Shown here: positions 36,260 to 44,979 of the stretch, one piece after another
Layout of the letters: each line of letters begins with the position of its first letter
Numbering within the stretch: position 1 is the stretch's first letter
Source: Bradyrhizobium sp. NAS80.1
GTDB taxonomy: Bacteria > Pseudomonadota > Alphaproteobacteria > Rhizobiales > Xanthobacteraceae
DNA: 64,000 nt
NCBI RefSeq assembly: GCF_001908205.1
Contig: NZ_LGHL01000074.1
Location: 1-64,000, forward strand
Direction of reading: 5' to 3'
Program-made: the position numbers and the translations under genes
The notes under the pieces: generated by a model
Told to the model about the DNA's origin: nothing
The model's input: the letters and a program-made list of their open reading frames with translations, nothing else
Database searches by the model: none

Positions 36260-36637
36260 CTACGGATCGTTGCAGACCTTCATCTTGGTGACGTTAGCAC
36301 CGATGGGATGGCCGACAATCTCCGAAAGCGTCTGGCACTTTCCGTCATGGCACAACCACCATTCACCCGCCGCGCCGGAATTGCCGAGCACGACCTCCTG
36401 CATCGGCGCACGCTTCGGCTGCCACTGAAACCAGCCGTCGACGAGCCGCGCTTCGGGCGGCGGCTCCATGCCGGGACCGGTGCCCTTGACACGTGCCCGC
36501 ACCAGTTCGAGGCCGGCGGGGGTGACGCGCCAGTCTTCCTGCCAATCGACCTTCGCAATCGAATGCGTCCACACCAGCGTGAAGGCGGAAAGCGCCAGCG
36601 CCTTCACGCCTGAAGCTGTTGCGAAGCAGAGGCTCAC
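36260..36637 (-). CDS. DUF1850 family protein, TRAP transporter partner
   Basis: A 125-residue protein with an N-terminal hydrophobic segment (VKALALSAFTLVWTHSIAKV) and a small beta-rich domain with two C-terminal-half Cys (WWLCHDGKCQTLSEIV, MKVCNDP). DUF1850 proteins are typically encoded next to fused TAXI-TRAP permeases. The best start is GTG 36637, overlapping the permease stop in GTGA, which implies translational coupling; a longer frame upstream lies inside the permease gene. Likely periplasmic-facing accessory factor; role unknown. Confidence 0.82.
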   Translation of the reverse strand: MSLCFATASGVKALALSAFTLVWTHSIAKVDWQEDWRVTPAGLELVRARVKGTGPGMEPPPEARLVDGWFQWQPKRAPMQEVVLGNSGAAGEWWLCHDGKCQTLSEIVGHPIGANVTKMKVCNDP

Positions 36638-38745
36638 ACCGCCTCGACCGTTGCCGGCGGGCGCTGCCGCCACTGCCACAGCACGAGCGCGGCGGAGAGC
36701 ACAAAGCCGGCAGTGTCGCTGAACGGGAAGTCGCCGAGCAGGCAGAGCGCGGCGCCCAGCGCCACCACGCGTTCCATGAATGTCAGCCGCGTGAACAGGA
36801 AGCCGATCGCCACCATGCCGAACAGGCCGATCGCCACCAGCGCCTTGAAGGTCGCGAGCGCCACCGCGCCGTAGAAGCCGAGCTTGGCCGCCATGGGATC
36901 GCCGGCCTGGAGCATCAGCGCCGGCGAGTAGACGAAGATGAAGGGGATGACATAGCCGGCGAGCGCGATGCGCATCGCCTCCCAGCCGATCTTGTCCGGA
37001 TTCTCCTTCGCGATCGGTGCGGCCGCGAGTGCGGCCAGCGCAACCGGCGGCGAGAGATCGGCCATGATGCCGTAATAGAACGCGAACATGTGGCTCGCGA
37101 TCAGGGGCACGCCGAGCTTCGCCAGCGCGGGCGCGGCGAGCGCGGCAGTGATGATGTAGGTCGGGATGGTCGGAATGCCGGTGCCGAGCAGGATCGACAG
37201 CAGCATGGTCATGATCAGCGCCAGGAACAGGCTCTTTTCGCCGAGACCGATCACCCAGCTGCCGAAGATGGTGCCGACGCCGGTCTGCGACATCATGCCG
37301 ATGATGACGCCGACGATGGCGCAGGCCATGCCGACGGTGATGGCGGATTTGGCGCTTTCGGCGAGGGAGTCGCGGCAGGAACGCAGCGCCGGGAGGCCAC
37401 CACGAACGAACGCCGTGATCACGATCAGACCGACCACGACGCTCGCGACCGGCACGATCTGCAGGCCATCGCGCGACAGCGCAGCGACGACGAGCGCGAG
37501 CCCGATCCAGAAAATGTAGCGGATCACATTCGAGGAGGCACCGGCCGTGATGCTGGCGCCTAGGATCAGCGTCACGGTGAGCGCGAGACCCATGCTGCCG
37601 GCATAGAGCGGCGTAAAGCCTTCGAACAGCATGTAGACCAGCGCCGCGAGCGGCAGCACGAGATACCAGCGCGTCACCAGCGCCTTCCAGGCGCTCGGGA
37701 TCTCGGAGCGCTTCATGCCGGTGAGGCCGTGCTTGCCGGCTTCCAGATGCACCATCCAGAAGGCGGAGGCGAAGTAAAGCACCGCGGGGATTGCGGCCGC
37801 TTTGACGATCTCCGAATATTGAACGCCGAGCGTCTCCGCCATGATGAAGGCGACGGCGCCCATCACCGGCGGCATGATCTGGCCGCCCATCGAGGCGGTG
37901 GCCTCGACACCGGCGGCGAAGGCGCGGCGATAGCCGAACCTGATCATCAGCGGAATCGTGAACTGGCCGACGGTGACGACGTTGGCGACGCCCGAGCCGG
38001 AGATCGTGCCCATCATGCCCGAGGCAAACACCGCGACTTTGGCCGGGCCGCCTCGGGTGCGGCCGAACAGGCCGAGCGAGACGTCGGTGAAAAGCTGGAT
38101 CATGCCGGCGCGCTCCAGGAACGAGCCGAACAGGATGAACAGGAAGATGTAGGTCGCCGAGACGTAGATCGGCACGCCGTAGAAGCCCTCGGTGCCGAAC
38201 GACAGGTGCGTGACGATCTGGTCGAAGTCATAGCCGCGATGGTTGAGCGGCGACGGCAGGTACTGCCCGAAGAACCAGTAGAGCAAGCACGCGCCGCACA
38301 TCAGCGGCAGCGCCGCGCCCATCAGCCGCCGCGTGCCCTCGAAGATCAGCACCGCGAGCACCGTGCCGACCGCAAGATCGAGCCTGGTCGGATCGCCGTC
38401 GCGCGCGATCAGATCGGCATAGAAAATCCACTGATAGAGGCCGCAGAAGAAGCCGGCGGCGCCGATCACCCAGCCCAGCGCACGGCCGAAATCGCTCTTC
38501 GCGGTGAAATTGGCGATCAGGCCAAAGGTGAGCAGGACCAGGAAGCCAACATGGACGCCGCGCACCACCTGACTCGGCAGATAGTTGAAGGCCGCGACAT
38601 AGAGCTGGAAGGTGGCAAAGGCGATGCCGATCCAGTAGGCGAGATGGCCCCACCGGCCCGGGCCGAACCCTTCCGGGAAACCGTGCTCGAAATTGTCGAA
38701 CTCGACCTTGATGGGCGCTTCGGTGCCCTCTGCCTTTTCCAACAT
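36634..38745 (-). CDS. TRAP transporter fused permease (4TM-12TM)
   Basis: A 703-residue membrane protein combining the small (DctQ-like) and large (DctM-like) TRAP subunits in one chain, as is usual for TAXI systems. Seen: LAYWIGIAFATFQLYVAAFN early membrane helices, FGSFLERAGMIQLFTDVSLG, GMMGTISGSGVANVVTVGQF (core repeat with Gly-Ser motif), GGQIMPPVMGAVAFIMAETL and a second repeat MLLSILLGTGIPTIPTYIIT. It moves an organic acid by Na+ or H+ symport with the binding protein at 38899. Downstream DUF1850 overlaps it. Confidence 0.93.
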   Translation of the reverse strand: MLEKAEGTEAPIKVEFDNFEHGFPEGFGPGRWGHLAYWIGIAFATFQLYVAAFNYLPSQVVRGVHVGFLVLLTFGLIANFTAKSDFGRALGWVIGAAGFFCGLYQWIFYADLIARDGDPTRLDLAVGTVLAVLIFEGTRRLMGAALPLMCGACLLYWFFGQYLPSPLNHRGYDFDQIVTHLSFGTEGFYGVPIYVSATYIFLFILFGSFLERAGMIQLFTDVSLGLFGRTRGGPAKVAVFASGMMGTISGSGVANVVTVGQFTIPLMIRFGYRRAFAAGVEATASMGGQIMPPVMGAVAFIMAETLGVQYSEIVKAAAIPAVLYFASAFWMVHLEAGKHGLTGMKRSEIPSAWKALVTRWYLVLPLAALVYMLFEGFTPLYAGSMGLALTVTLILGASITAGASSNVIRYIFWIGLALVVAALSRDGLQIVPVASVVVGLIVITAFVRGGLPALRSCRDSLAESAKSAITVGMACAIVGVIIGMMSQTGVGTIFGSWVIGLGEKSLFLALIMTMLLSILLGTGIPTIPTYIITAALAAPALAKLGVPLIASHMFAFYYGIMADLSPPVALAALAAAPIAKENPDKIGWEAMRIALAGYVIPFIFVYSPALMLQAGDPMAAKLGFYGAVALATFKALVAIGLFGMVAIGFLFTRLTFMERVVALGAALCLLGDFPFSDTAGFVLSAALVLWQWRQRPPATVEAV

Positions 38746-38800
38746 CTCAATCGCCCCAGTCGATTCACTTTATAGCAGTAACGCGGTCCAATCGGATCGT

Positions 38801-38884
38801 CATGGCCGGGCTTGTCCCGGCCATCCACGGCTTACAGCACTTCCAAGAACGTGGATGCCCGGGACAAGCCCGGGCATGACGTCG
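38801..38884. repeat. Dispersed inverted repeat, family D-like
   Basis: GTCATGGCCGGGCTTGTCCC at the left and GGGACAAGCCCGGGCATGAC at the right pair over about 20 bases. It sits between the TRAP permease and its binding-protein gene and could lower read-through or stabilise the binding-protein mRNA. Confidence 0.75.
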
Positions 38885-38898
38885 ACGGATGAAGCGCC

Positions 38899-39846
38899 TT
38901 ACTTGATCAGCCCCTTTTCCTTGTAATAGCGGATCGCGCCGGGATGCAGCGGAACCGGGCTGCCACTAGCCGCCGTCTCGAGCTTGATCTCCTTGCCGGC
39001 CGCGTGCGCGTTGGCGAGTTCGGGCAGCGACTCGTAGACCAGCTTGGTCATTTGATAGGCGAGGTCATCCGACACTGCCGAGTTGGTCACGAGGTAGTTG
39101 ACCACGGCCGCCGTCGGCACGTCCTTGTCCTGGCCCGTATAGGTGTTCGCTGGAATGATCGCCGAGATGAAGGGGGGGCCGATCTTGTCGACGGTCTCCT
39201 TCGGCACCGACACCACCGTGATCGAGGCCGAGGTGGACAGATCCTTCAGCGAGGCGACGCCGAGGCCGGCCGATTGCAGGGTCGCCCCCAACTGGCGGTT
39301 CTTCATGAGGTCGACGGATTCGGCAAACGGCAGATATTCGACCTTGCCGAGGTCCTTGTAGCTCATGCCGGCGGCCGCGAGGATCGCGCGCGAATTGAGC
39401 TCGGTGCCCGACTTCGGCGCGCCGACCGAAAGGCTCTTGCCCTTGAGGTCGGCCAGCGTCTTGATGCCGCTCTCGGCGGTCGCGACGATCTGGATGTAGT
39501 TCGGATAGATCGCGCCGATGGTCCTGAGCTTGTCGAGCTTGTTCTTGAAGCCGGCTTCCTCGTCGCCCTCCCAGGCGGCCTTCAGCGAGTCACCCAGCGT
39601 GAACGCCAGTTCGCCGCGGCCCTGCTGCAGCAGGATCAGGTTCTCGACCGACGCCTTGGTGGCCTGCACCTGCGTCTTCACGTTCGGAATCTTGTCGCCG
39701 TAGATCTTCCCGATCGCGACCCCGAGCGGATAGTAGACGCCGGAGGTGCCCCCGGTCAGCACGTTGATGAAGGATTGCGCATGTGCGCAAGGTGCCGACG
39801 CCGCCAGAGCAAGAGCCGCGGCCACGCCGAAAAACTTCAATTTCAT
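38899..39846 (-). CDS. TAXI-family TRAP substrate-binding protein
   Basis: A 315-residue periplasmic binding protein. ATG 39846 gives the signal peptide MKLKFFGVAAALALAASAPC, cleavage near AHA-QS. The TAXI pattern is clear: INVLTGGTSGVYYPLGVAIG, LAFTLGDSLKAAW, LKGKSLSVGAPKSGTELNSR and LHPGAIRYYKEKGL at the C-terminus. It delivers an unknown ligand (family members bind glutamate or other dicarboxylates) to the fused permease 153 bases downstream. First gene of a three-gene uptake operon. Confidence 0.92.
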   Translation of the reverse strand: MKLKFFGVAAALALAASAPCAHAQSFINVLTGGTSGVYYPLGVAIGKIYGDKIPNVKTQVQATKASVENLILLQQGRGELAFTLGDSLKAAWEGDEEAGFKNKLDKLRTIGAIYPNYIQIVATAESGIKTLADLKGKSLSVGAPKSGTELNSRAILAAAGMSYKDLGKVEYLPFAESVDLMKNRQLGATLQSAGLGVASLKDLSTSASITVVSVPKETVDKIGPPFISAIIPANTYTGQDKDVPTAAVVNYLVTNSAVSDDLAYQMTKLVYESLPELANAHAAGKEIKLETAASGSPVPLHPGAIRYYKEKGLIK

Positions 39847-40085
39847 GATTTTTGAACTCCCCAAACCGGCCGGGAAATTGGCCGGATGAGAGCAGCGGGT
39901 CAACCCATCCAAAAGGCAAAACAGGACTGCGGTAAACGGCCGATACGGCTCGACTTTTCGCGGAACCCGACGGGTGCGGCGACGTGGCGCAGCCCGGCCA
40001 TTTGAAATGCGCCCGAACGCATCAGGTCCGGGCGCGCAATGGGATCACTGGCAAGCGGTCACTGGCAAGCCATCACTGGCAAGTC

Positions 40086-40565
40086 CTACTGGAACGTCAT
40101 GTCCAGGCACTTGGAGATGTCGGAGCCGAGGCCCGAGGAGATCGTGATGCAGCCGCGCACCTTCTGCGCAGCCGTGTCGGCGGCCCAGATCGAATAACCG
40201 CCGGGGCCGAAGAACGAGTTGGTGTTCGGCGGCTCGGTCTCGGTCGCGTCGAAATCATAGCGGCCGTCGGTCTCGAAGATGCGCGGCTTCTTGGTGCAGC
40301 CGCCGTCGGTCTGGACGTTGATGACTTCCTTGTTGTCGCGGGTCAGCGCCAGGGAGACCTGGCAGCGGAAATATTCCGAGGTCTTGGTATTGAAGAGGTA
40401 GGTGTAGGACTTGCAGGTCGCGGTGTTCAGCTTGCCCGGGGCAAGGCCGCGGCTGCAGGAAATCCTCTGGTTGTGGCTGAGCTGGTAGTCATCGGCCCGA
40501 GCGGCCGGTGCCACCGCCGTCAGCGACAATGCAGCAGCCCAGCAAATTTTAATCACATGGTGCAT
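40086..40565 (-). CDS. Secreted hypothetical protein
   Basis: A 159-residue exported protein. ATG 40565, preceded by GGGGA at a good distance, gives MHHVIKICWAAALSLTAVAP and cleavage near ARA-DD; ATG 40574 is an alternative. The mature part has five Cys (ISCSRGL, ATCKSYTYLF, YFRCQVSLAL, GGCTKKPRIF, RGCITISSG) plus KCLDM, likely disulfide-bonded, in a beta-rich domain. No family is recognised. Confidence 0.7.
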   Translation of the reverse strand: MHHVIKICWAAALSLTAVAPAARADDYQLSHNQRISCSRGLAPGKLNTATCKSYTYLFNTKTSEYFRCQVSLALTRDNKEVINVQTDGGCTKKPRIFETDGRYDFDATETEPPNTNSFFGPGGYSIWAADTAAQKVRGCITISSGLGSDISKCLDMTFQ

Positions 40566-40757
40566 CCGAATCATCCCCACCAATAATTTTGTCGAATTGC
40601 GTTCTAGACGGAAAGCGGAACATAGTCGCGCGGGGGCGAAGGGAAAATCACAAACTGCTCGGCGGGACGTGATGCGCTGCGGCGCTTTCGCGAATTGACC
40701 CGGAAATGTCGTTCGTGATTTGTTCAATTGGTCAACCCAAGAAACGGGGAGGATGGG

Positions 40758-41069
40758 ATGATGGCATTTTCAACGAAGACATTTGCACTTGCTTCGCTTG
40801 CACTTGTAACCGCGTTCGCTGAGCCGGCATGCGCACAGACCGCGGCAACGCCGTGGGAGCTCAAGTCCGACACCGGCTATGCCTATGACAAGGAAGGCAA
40901 GACCTTCTCCTACAAGATGGGCACCAGCAATGCCGGCGAACTCCTGAAGGGCGCCAAAAAGGTGCCGAAGGGCACGCTGTTCTTCATTGGCCAAAATGGC
41001 CAGCTCTACATGCGCAGCGGCCCCTATCTCGAAGGCGACGGCAAGTTCAAGTTCGGACCGGAGCGGTAG
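40758..41069 (+). CDS. Small secreted hypothetical protein
   Basis: A 103-residue protein; GGGGAGG precedes ATG 40758 (a second ATG follows at once). Signal peptide MMAFSTKTFALASLALVTAF ends near ACA-QT. The mature part (WELKSDTGYAYDKEGKTFSY, KGTLFFIGQNGQLYMRSGPY) is beta-rich with no Cys. It diverges from the secreted gene at 40086. Function unknown; the sequence suggests a small periplasmic barrel or sandwich. Confidence 0.75.
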   Translation: MMAFSTKTFALASLALVTAFAEPACAQTAATPWELKSDTGYAYDKEGKTFSYKMGTSNAGELLKGAKKVPKGTLFFIGQNGQLYMRSGPYLEGDGKFKFGPER

Positions 41070-41086
41070 GGGACGCGACGACGGTG

Positions 41087-41258
41087 CGCTCCCTCGCCCC
41101 GTTCTTACGGGGAGAGGGTTGGGGTGAGGGGCTGCCTCCGCAAATGCGGTGAGAGCTGGAGTCGCTGAGAGTCCCCCTCACCCGGATTGCTTCGGACGAT
41201 GCTTCGCATCGCCGAGCGCAATCCGACCTCTCCCCGCAAGCGGGGCGAGGTGAAGCGA
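41087..41258. repeat. Dispersed intergenic repeat, family A (copy 4)
   Basis: CTCCCTCGCCCCGTTCTTAC, GGGTTGGGGTGAGGGGCTG, GAGTCCCCCTCACCCGGATT and CCTCTCCCCGCAAGCGGGGC, with GATTGC..GCAATC closing an inner hairpin. Confidence 0.85.
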
Positions 41259-41264
41259 TGCCCT

Positions 41265-42494
41265 CTAAAACGCCGCCGCCAATTCCCTTGCGCCGGCGTT
41301 GCTGCTGTTCGAATCCATCCGCGAATCCGTCACGGCGAGCAGCTTGGCCACGGTGTTGTGGCGGATCGCGACCGGGTTGCGCTCGTAGCCGCCGCGCTGG
41401 AAGAAGTTCGAGGTCGGCACCTGCTCGCGCATCGCCTGTGGCATCGTCACCATGTCGAGGCCGGTGCCGTCGCCGGTGAGGTTCATCATCTCGAGCTCGG
41501 CCGCGGTGAGCGGGCGGTTGTAGCCCTTGGCACGCGCGAACAGCACCGAGGTGAGCAACTTGTGGGTCTGCAGCATCGGCCCGACATCGACGTCGAGCAC
41601 CATCGCGTGCATGGCCCAGCCCTGTGCGGTATTGCCGATCTTGTCGTGCTCCGACCAGGTGTCGGGCACCGACTTCGCATACGCCACCATTTTCTTCAGC
41701 ACGACGAGCTTGTGCTCCAGCGCCTTGCGGGCCGGGCCCGAGGTCTGCGCCACTTTGGCACCCATCGCACGAATGAACTCATCGCCCTGCTCGGCGAGCA
41801 GCTCGACGCTGTTGGTCGTCAGCAACTGGTTGTAGCCGATCGCGGTCGAGATCGCGCGCTTGCCGCCATGCTCAATTCCCGCTTGCACGTCGAAACTGCC
41901 GGTGCCGCCGGTCTCGAACGAATAGACCCGCACCGCCTGCTCGCGCGTGAGGCCGGAGGCGACCGCGTAGCGCGCATAGGCGCGCTTGAACTCGGCCTCG
42001 TTGGCCGGGCGCTGCGGCATGAACTGGTAGAGCTCCTGCGCCGCGCGCAGGAAATCGGCAACCACTGGAATTGGCTTTCGGGCGGGACGCTCCGGCGTCT
42101 CCTCGGGCTCCGGGTTCACCGGCCGCTTCGGCCCGCTATAGAGCGGCGGATGCTCCAGCACGTAGTCATCTAACGTGACCTGCTGCCCGCTGCGCCGCTT
42201 GGCGTTGCGGGTGCGGCGCTTCTCGGAGATCTGGCTCCAATAGGCGCCGGCCTCCTCGTCGAAGGCAGCCCGCGCCGCCTGATACTCCCCGAGCTTGCGG
42301 CGATATTCGAGCACGGCAGGTGAGGCGCCGCCTTGCCCAAAGAACTGCGACAGGAGCTGGGCTTTGGCATTGCTGACGGCGGGCGGCAGCGCGTCGGCCT
42401 CGCCGCCACGCGCGGCAGGCGCAAGGAGGACGAGTGCGAGTGGAACCAGTGCCAGAGGAACCAGTGTGAGGGGTTTTCGAATCGAAAAATGCAT
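41265..42494 (-). CDS. Secreted hypothetical protein, possibly lysozyme/transglycosylase-like
   Basis: A 409-residue exported protein. Signal peptide MHFSIRKPLTLVPLALVPLA ends near ARG-GE. A charged linker (residues about 85-135) precedes a helical domain with VRVYSFETGGTGSFDVQAGI and AISTAIGYNQLLTTNSVELL. The E-T-G-G...AxGYxQL order resembles the catalytic Glu and the G-x-x-Q-L region of soluble lytic transglycosylases, so a wall-acting role is possible but unproven. No signature of any other family. Confidence 0.65.
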   Translation of the reverse strand: MHFSIRKPLTLVPLALVPLALVLLAPAARGGEADALPPAVSNAKAQLLSQFFGQGGASPAVLEYRRKLGEYQAARAAFDEEAGAYWSQISEKRRTRNAKRRSGQQVTLDDYVLEHPPLYSGPKRPVNPEPEETPERPARKPIPVVADFLRAAQELYQFMPQRPANEAEFKRAYARYAVASGLTREQAVRVYSFETGGTGSFDVQAGIEHGGKRAISTAIGYNQLLTTNSVELLAEQGDEFIRAMGAKVAQTSGPARKALEHKLVVLKKMVAYAKSVPDTWSEHDKIGNTAQGWAMHAMVLDVDVGPMLQTHKLLTSVLFARAKGYNRPLTAAELEMMNLTGDGTGLDMVTMPQAMREQVPTSNFFQRGGYERNPVAIRHNTVAKLLAVTDSRMDSNSSNAGARELAAAF

Positions 42495-42550
42495 TCCGCC
42501 CTCTTAGCAGGCATCCGGTAACCGTCACGTTAACGTGCCGTTTACCATCG

Positions 42551-43177
42551 TCACTTCCAGGCGAAAACCGGCTGTTCCAGGTCGGTGACACGGGTGTGCC
42601 GTCCCGCCAGCACCTCGCGGAACTGGTAGATCAGCGCCGCCGTCGGCGCGTGGATCAGGCTCATCTGGTGATGGAAGCGGATCACGCGGCGCGCGCTCTC
42701 GGGGATCGCGACGAAGTCGAAGGCCTCTTCGCGCTCGATCGTCGCAAGCGCGATGCGATGGACGGATGCGACCTCATCCGGGTTCGGCCGGATCGCGGCG
42801 CTGTCCGGGGCCCAAACCACGACCGGCGTGATCAGATAGCCGGAGCGGGTCGGATAATCATCGAGCGTGCCCAGCACCGCGTCGGCTGTCAGCTTGAGCG
42901 CGAGCTCCTCGTCGAGCTCGCGCAGCGCCGCCTCGACCGGCGTCTCGCCGGCATCGCAGCGGCCGCCCGGCAGCGCCCACTGGCCACGATGAGCGCGCAG
43001 GCTCGATGCGCGCTTGGTGAGCAGGAAGGCGGTGTCGTCGCCGTCACTTGATTCGGTCAGCGCCATCACCACCGCGGCGCGCTTCAGCGCCGACGGCGCG
43101 GTTTCATTCGGCAGCCGCGCGAATGCCGCGCAGGCCTCTGCGATATTCCGTCTGGTGGCATCGTCGAAAGCTCTCAT
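42551..43177 (-). CDS. Nudix hydrolase, CoA pyrophosphatase-like
   Basis: A 208-residue Nudix protein. The Nudix box GRCDAGETPVEAALRELDEE follows the usual G-x5-E-x7-R-E-x2-E-E pattern, preceded by LRAHRGQWALPGG, which matches the NUDT7/CoA-diphosphatase subgroup that cleaves CoA or acyl-CoA to 3',5'-ADP and phosphopantetheine. The C-terminal HHQMSLIHAPTAALIYQFRE is also typical. It diverges from the PaaI-like thioesterase gene. Confidence 0.88.
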   Translation of the reverse strand: MRAFDDATRRNIAEACAAFARLPNETAPSALKRAAVVMALTESSDGDDTAFLLTKRASSLRAHRGQWALPGGRCDAGETPVEAALRELDEELALKLTADAVLGTLDDYPTRSGYLITPVVVWAPDSAAIRPNPDEVASVHRIALATIEREEAFDFVAIPESARRVIRFHHQMSLIHAPTAALIYQFREVLAGRHTRVTDLEQPVFAWK

Positions 43178-43247
43178 GATGCTTGACTACACCAGGACTG
43201 CGCTCGATGAAACGAGGAGAGATACGCGCGCGAGGATGGACCGGAAG

Positions 43248-43673
43248 ATGACGAGCAATGCCGCAGCAAGGCTGAAATCAGACGGCTGGACCATCCTCGA
43301 GACCACGGGCTTCATGCACCTGATCGGCCCCTTGTGGCAGCGCAAGGTCGACGGCCATTACGAATTCGCACTCGCCACCGAGGACAAGCACCACAATCGC
43401 CGCGGCATGGTCCAGGGCGGCGTGATGATGACATTCGCCGACCGCACCTGCGGCATGACCGCCCGCTACGTCTCGGGCAAGGAGTACATGGCGACGGTGC
43501 AGCTCGACACCCATTTCGTTGAAGCCGGCCAGATCGACGACATCCTGATTTCCCGGCCGCGCGTGGTGCGCTCGACGCGCAGCCTCATCTTCATGAGCAC
43601 CGAAGTCACCGTCGACGACCGCTGCATCGTGATGGCCAATGGCGTGTTCAAGATTTTGAAGGGGCCGGCGTAG
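43248..43673 (+). CDS. PaaI-family hot-dog thioesterase
   Basis: A 141-residue single hot-dog protein expected to hydrolyse an acyl- or aryl-CoA. Seen: HHNRRGMVQGGVMMTFADRT (the conserved N/D-G-x-x-H/Q-GG region), CGMTARYVSGKEYMATVQLD and THFVEAGQIDDIL. Start is uncertain: ATG 43236 (four residues longer) and ATG 43176 or 43179 are in frame, but the fold begins at SDGWTILETT. It diverges from the Nudix CoA pyrophosphatase, a plausible CoA-metabolism pair. Confidence 0.82.
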   Translation: MTSNAAARLKSDGWTILETTGFMHLIGPLWQRKVDGHYEFALATEDKHHNRRGMVQGGVMMTFADRTCGMTARYVSGKEYMATVQLDTHFVEAGQIDDILISRPRVVRSTRSLIFMSTEVTVDDRCIVMANGVFKILKGPA

Positions 43674-43713
43674 GGGAAGCAGTCAGGCTGTCACCGCTGC
43701 GCACTACACACTC

Positions 43714-43856
43714 TCCTGTCGTCCCTGCGAACGCAGGGACCCATAACCCCAGGGAGTAGTTGTAGCGCAAAGCTGTAACTCCGAGCCTTCGCCAAACGAC
43801 TTCCTGTGGTTATGGGTCCCGGATCTGCGCTTCGCTTGTCCGGGACGACGAAGCGG
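43714..43856. repeat. Dispersed intergenic repeat, family B (copy 3)
   Basis: CTGTCGTCCCTGCGAACGCA, GGGACCCATAACCCCAGGGA, TGTGGTTATGGGTCCCGG and GTCCGGGACGACGAA. It is followed by GGATTGCTTCGCTACGCTCG, another frequent rhizobial intergenic motif, before the aldo-keto reductase gene. Confidence 0.8.
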
Positions 43857-43941
43857 CGACATTTCTGGATTGCTTCGCTACGCTCGCAATGACGGAACCG
43901 GGCGGCTATGCTGCGTCCCAGCGAAGCGTGAGGACCCGCCC

Positions 43942-44964
43942 ATGCAATACCGCCAGCTCGGCCGCAGTGGCCTGAAAGTGTCGCCGATCTGTTTGGGCAC
44001 GATGATGTTCGGCGGCCCGACGGACGAGGCCGCCTCGAAGCGGATTGTCGCAAAAGCACACGAGGCCGGGATCAACTTCATCGACACCGCGGATGCTTAT
44101 TCGAAAGGCGCATCCGAAGAAGTCGTGGGCCGCGCGATCGGCAACAACCGTCAGGCCTGGGTGCTCGCGACCAAGCTCGCCAATCCCATGAACACTGGCA
44201 TGGGCAGCGATCCCAATCGTGCAGGCCTGTCGCGGCGCTGGGTGTTGCAGGCGGCCGACGAAAGCCTGAAGCGGCTCGGCACCGATCACATCGACGTCTA
44301 CTATTTGCACAAGGAAGACCATGCGACGCCGCTGGAGGAGACGGTGCGCGCGATGGGCGACCTGATCCGATCAGGCAAGGTGCGCTATTTCGGCGTCTCC
44401 AACTATCGCGCCTGGCGCGTCGCCGAGATCTGCAACATCTGCGACCGGCTCGGCATCGACCGGCCCGCAGTGAGCCAGCCCTATTACAATGCCATGAACC
44501 GCATGCCCGAGGTCGAGCACTTTCCGGCCTGCTCCTATTATGGCCTCGGCATCGTGCCTTATAGCCCGCTGGCGCGCGGCGTGCTCACCGGCAAGTACAA
44601 GCCCGACGCGGCTCCGGACAAGGAGACGCGTGCGGGCCGCAACGACACCCGCATGATGCAGACGGAATGGCGGCCGGAGTCGCTCCAGCTCGCGCAGGAG
44701 ATCAAGACCCACGCCGAAAAGAAAGGCATCACCGCCGGCCAGTTCGCCGTCGCCTGGGTGCTCAACTCCGCCTTCGTCTCCTCGATCGTCGCGGGCCCGC
44801 GCACCGAGGAGCAGTGGGACGACTACATCCGCGCGCTCGACTACCGCTTCACAGCGGAGGACGAAGCTCTGATGGACCGCCTGGTGACGCCGGGCCATCC
44901 CTCGACGCCGGGCTATAATGACCCGGCCTATCCGATCGAGGGCCGCCGCGCGCGGACGGCTTGA
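43942..44964 (+). CDS. Aldo/keto reductase
   Basis: A 340-residue NADPH-dependent TIM-barrel oxidoreductase. The catalytic tetrad is visible: Asp and Tyr in FIDTADAYSKG, Lys in VLATKLANP, His in VYYLHKEDH. Cofactor residues lie in VRYFGVSNYRAWRVAEIC and VSSIVAGPRTEEQWDDYI. The N-terminus MQYRQLGRSGLKVSPICLGT is standard for the YajO/Gcy-type groups. Substrate unknown. The TPR gene starts 16 bases after its stop, so they are likely co-transcribed. Confidence 0.92.
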   Translation: MQYRQLGRSGLKVSPICLGTMMFGGPTDEAASKRIVAKAHEAGINFIDTADAYSKGASEEVVGRAIGNNRQAWVLATKLANPMNTGMGSDPNRAGLSRRWVLQAADESLKRLGTDHIDVYYLHKEDHATPLEETVRAMGDLIRSGKVRYFGVSNYRAWRVAEICNICDRLGIDRPAVSQPYYNAMNRMPEVEHFPACSYYGLGIVPYSPLARGVLTGKYKPDAAPDKETRAGRNDTRMMQTEWRPESLQLAQEIKTHAEKKGITAGQFAVAWVLNSAFVSSIVAGPRTEEQWDDYIRALDYRFTAEDEALMDRLVTPGHPSTPGYNDPAYPIEGRRARTA

Positions 44965-44979
44965 GAGCAGGAGGCGACG

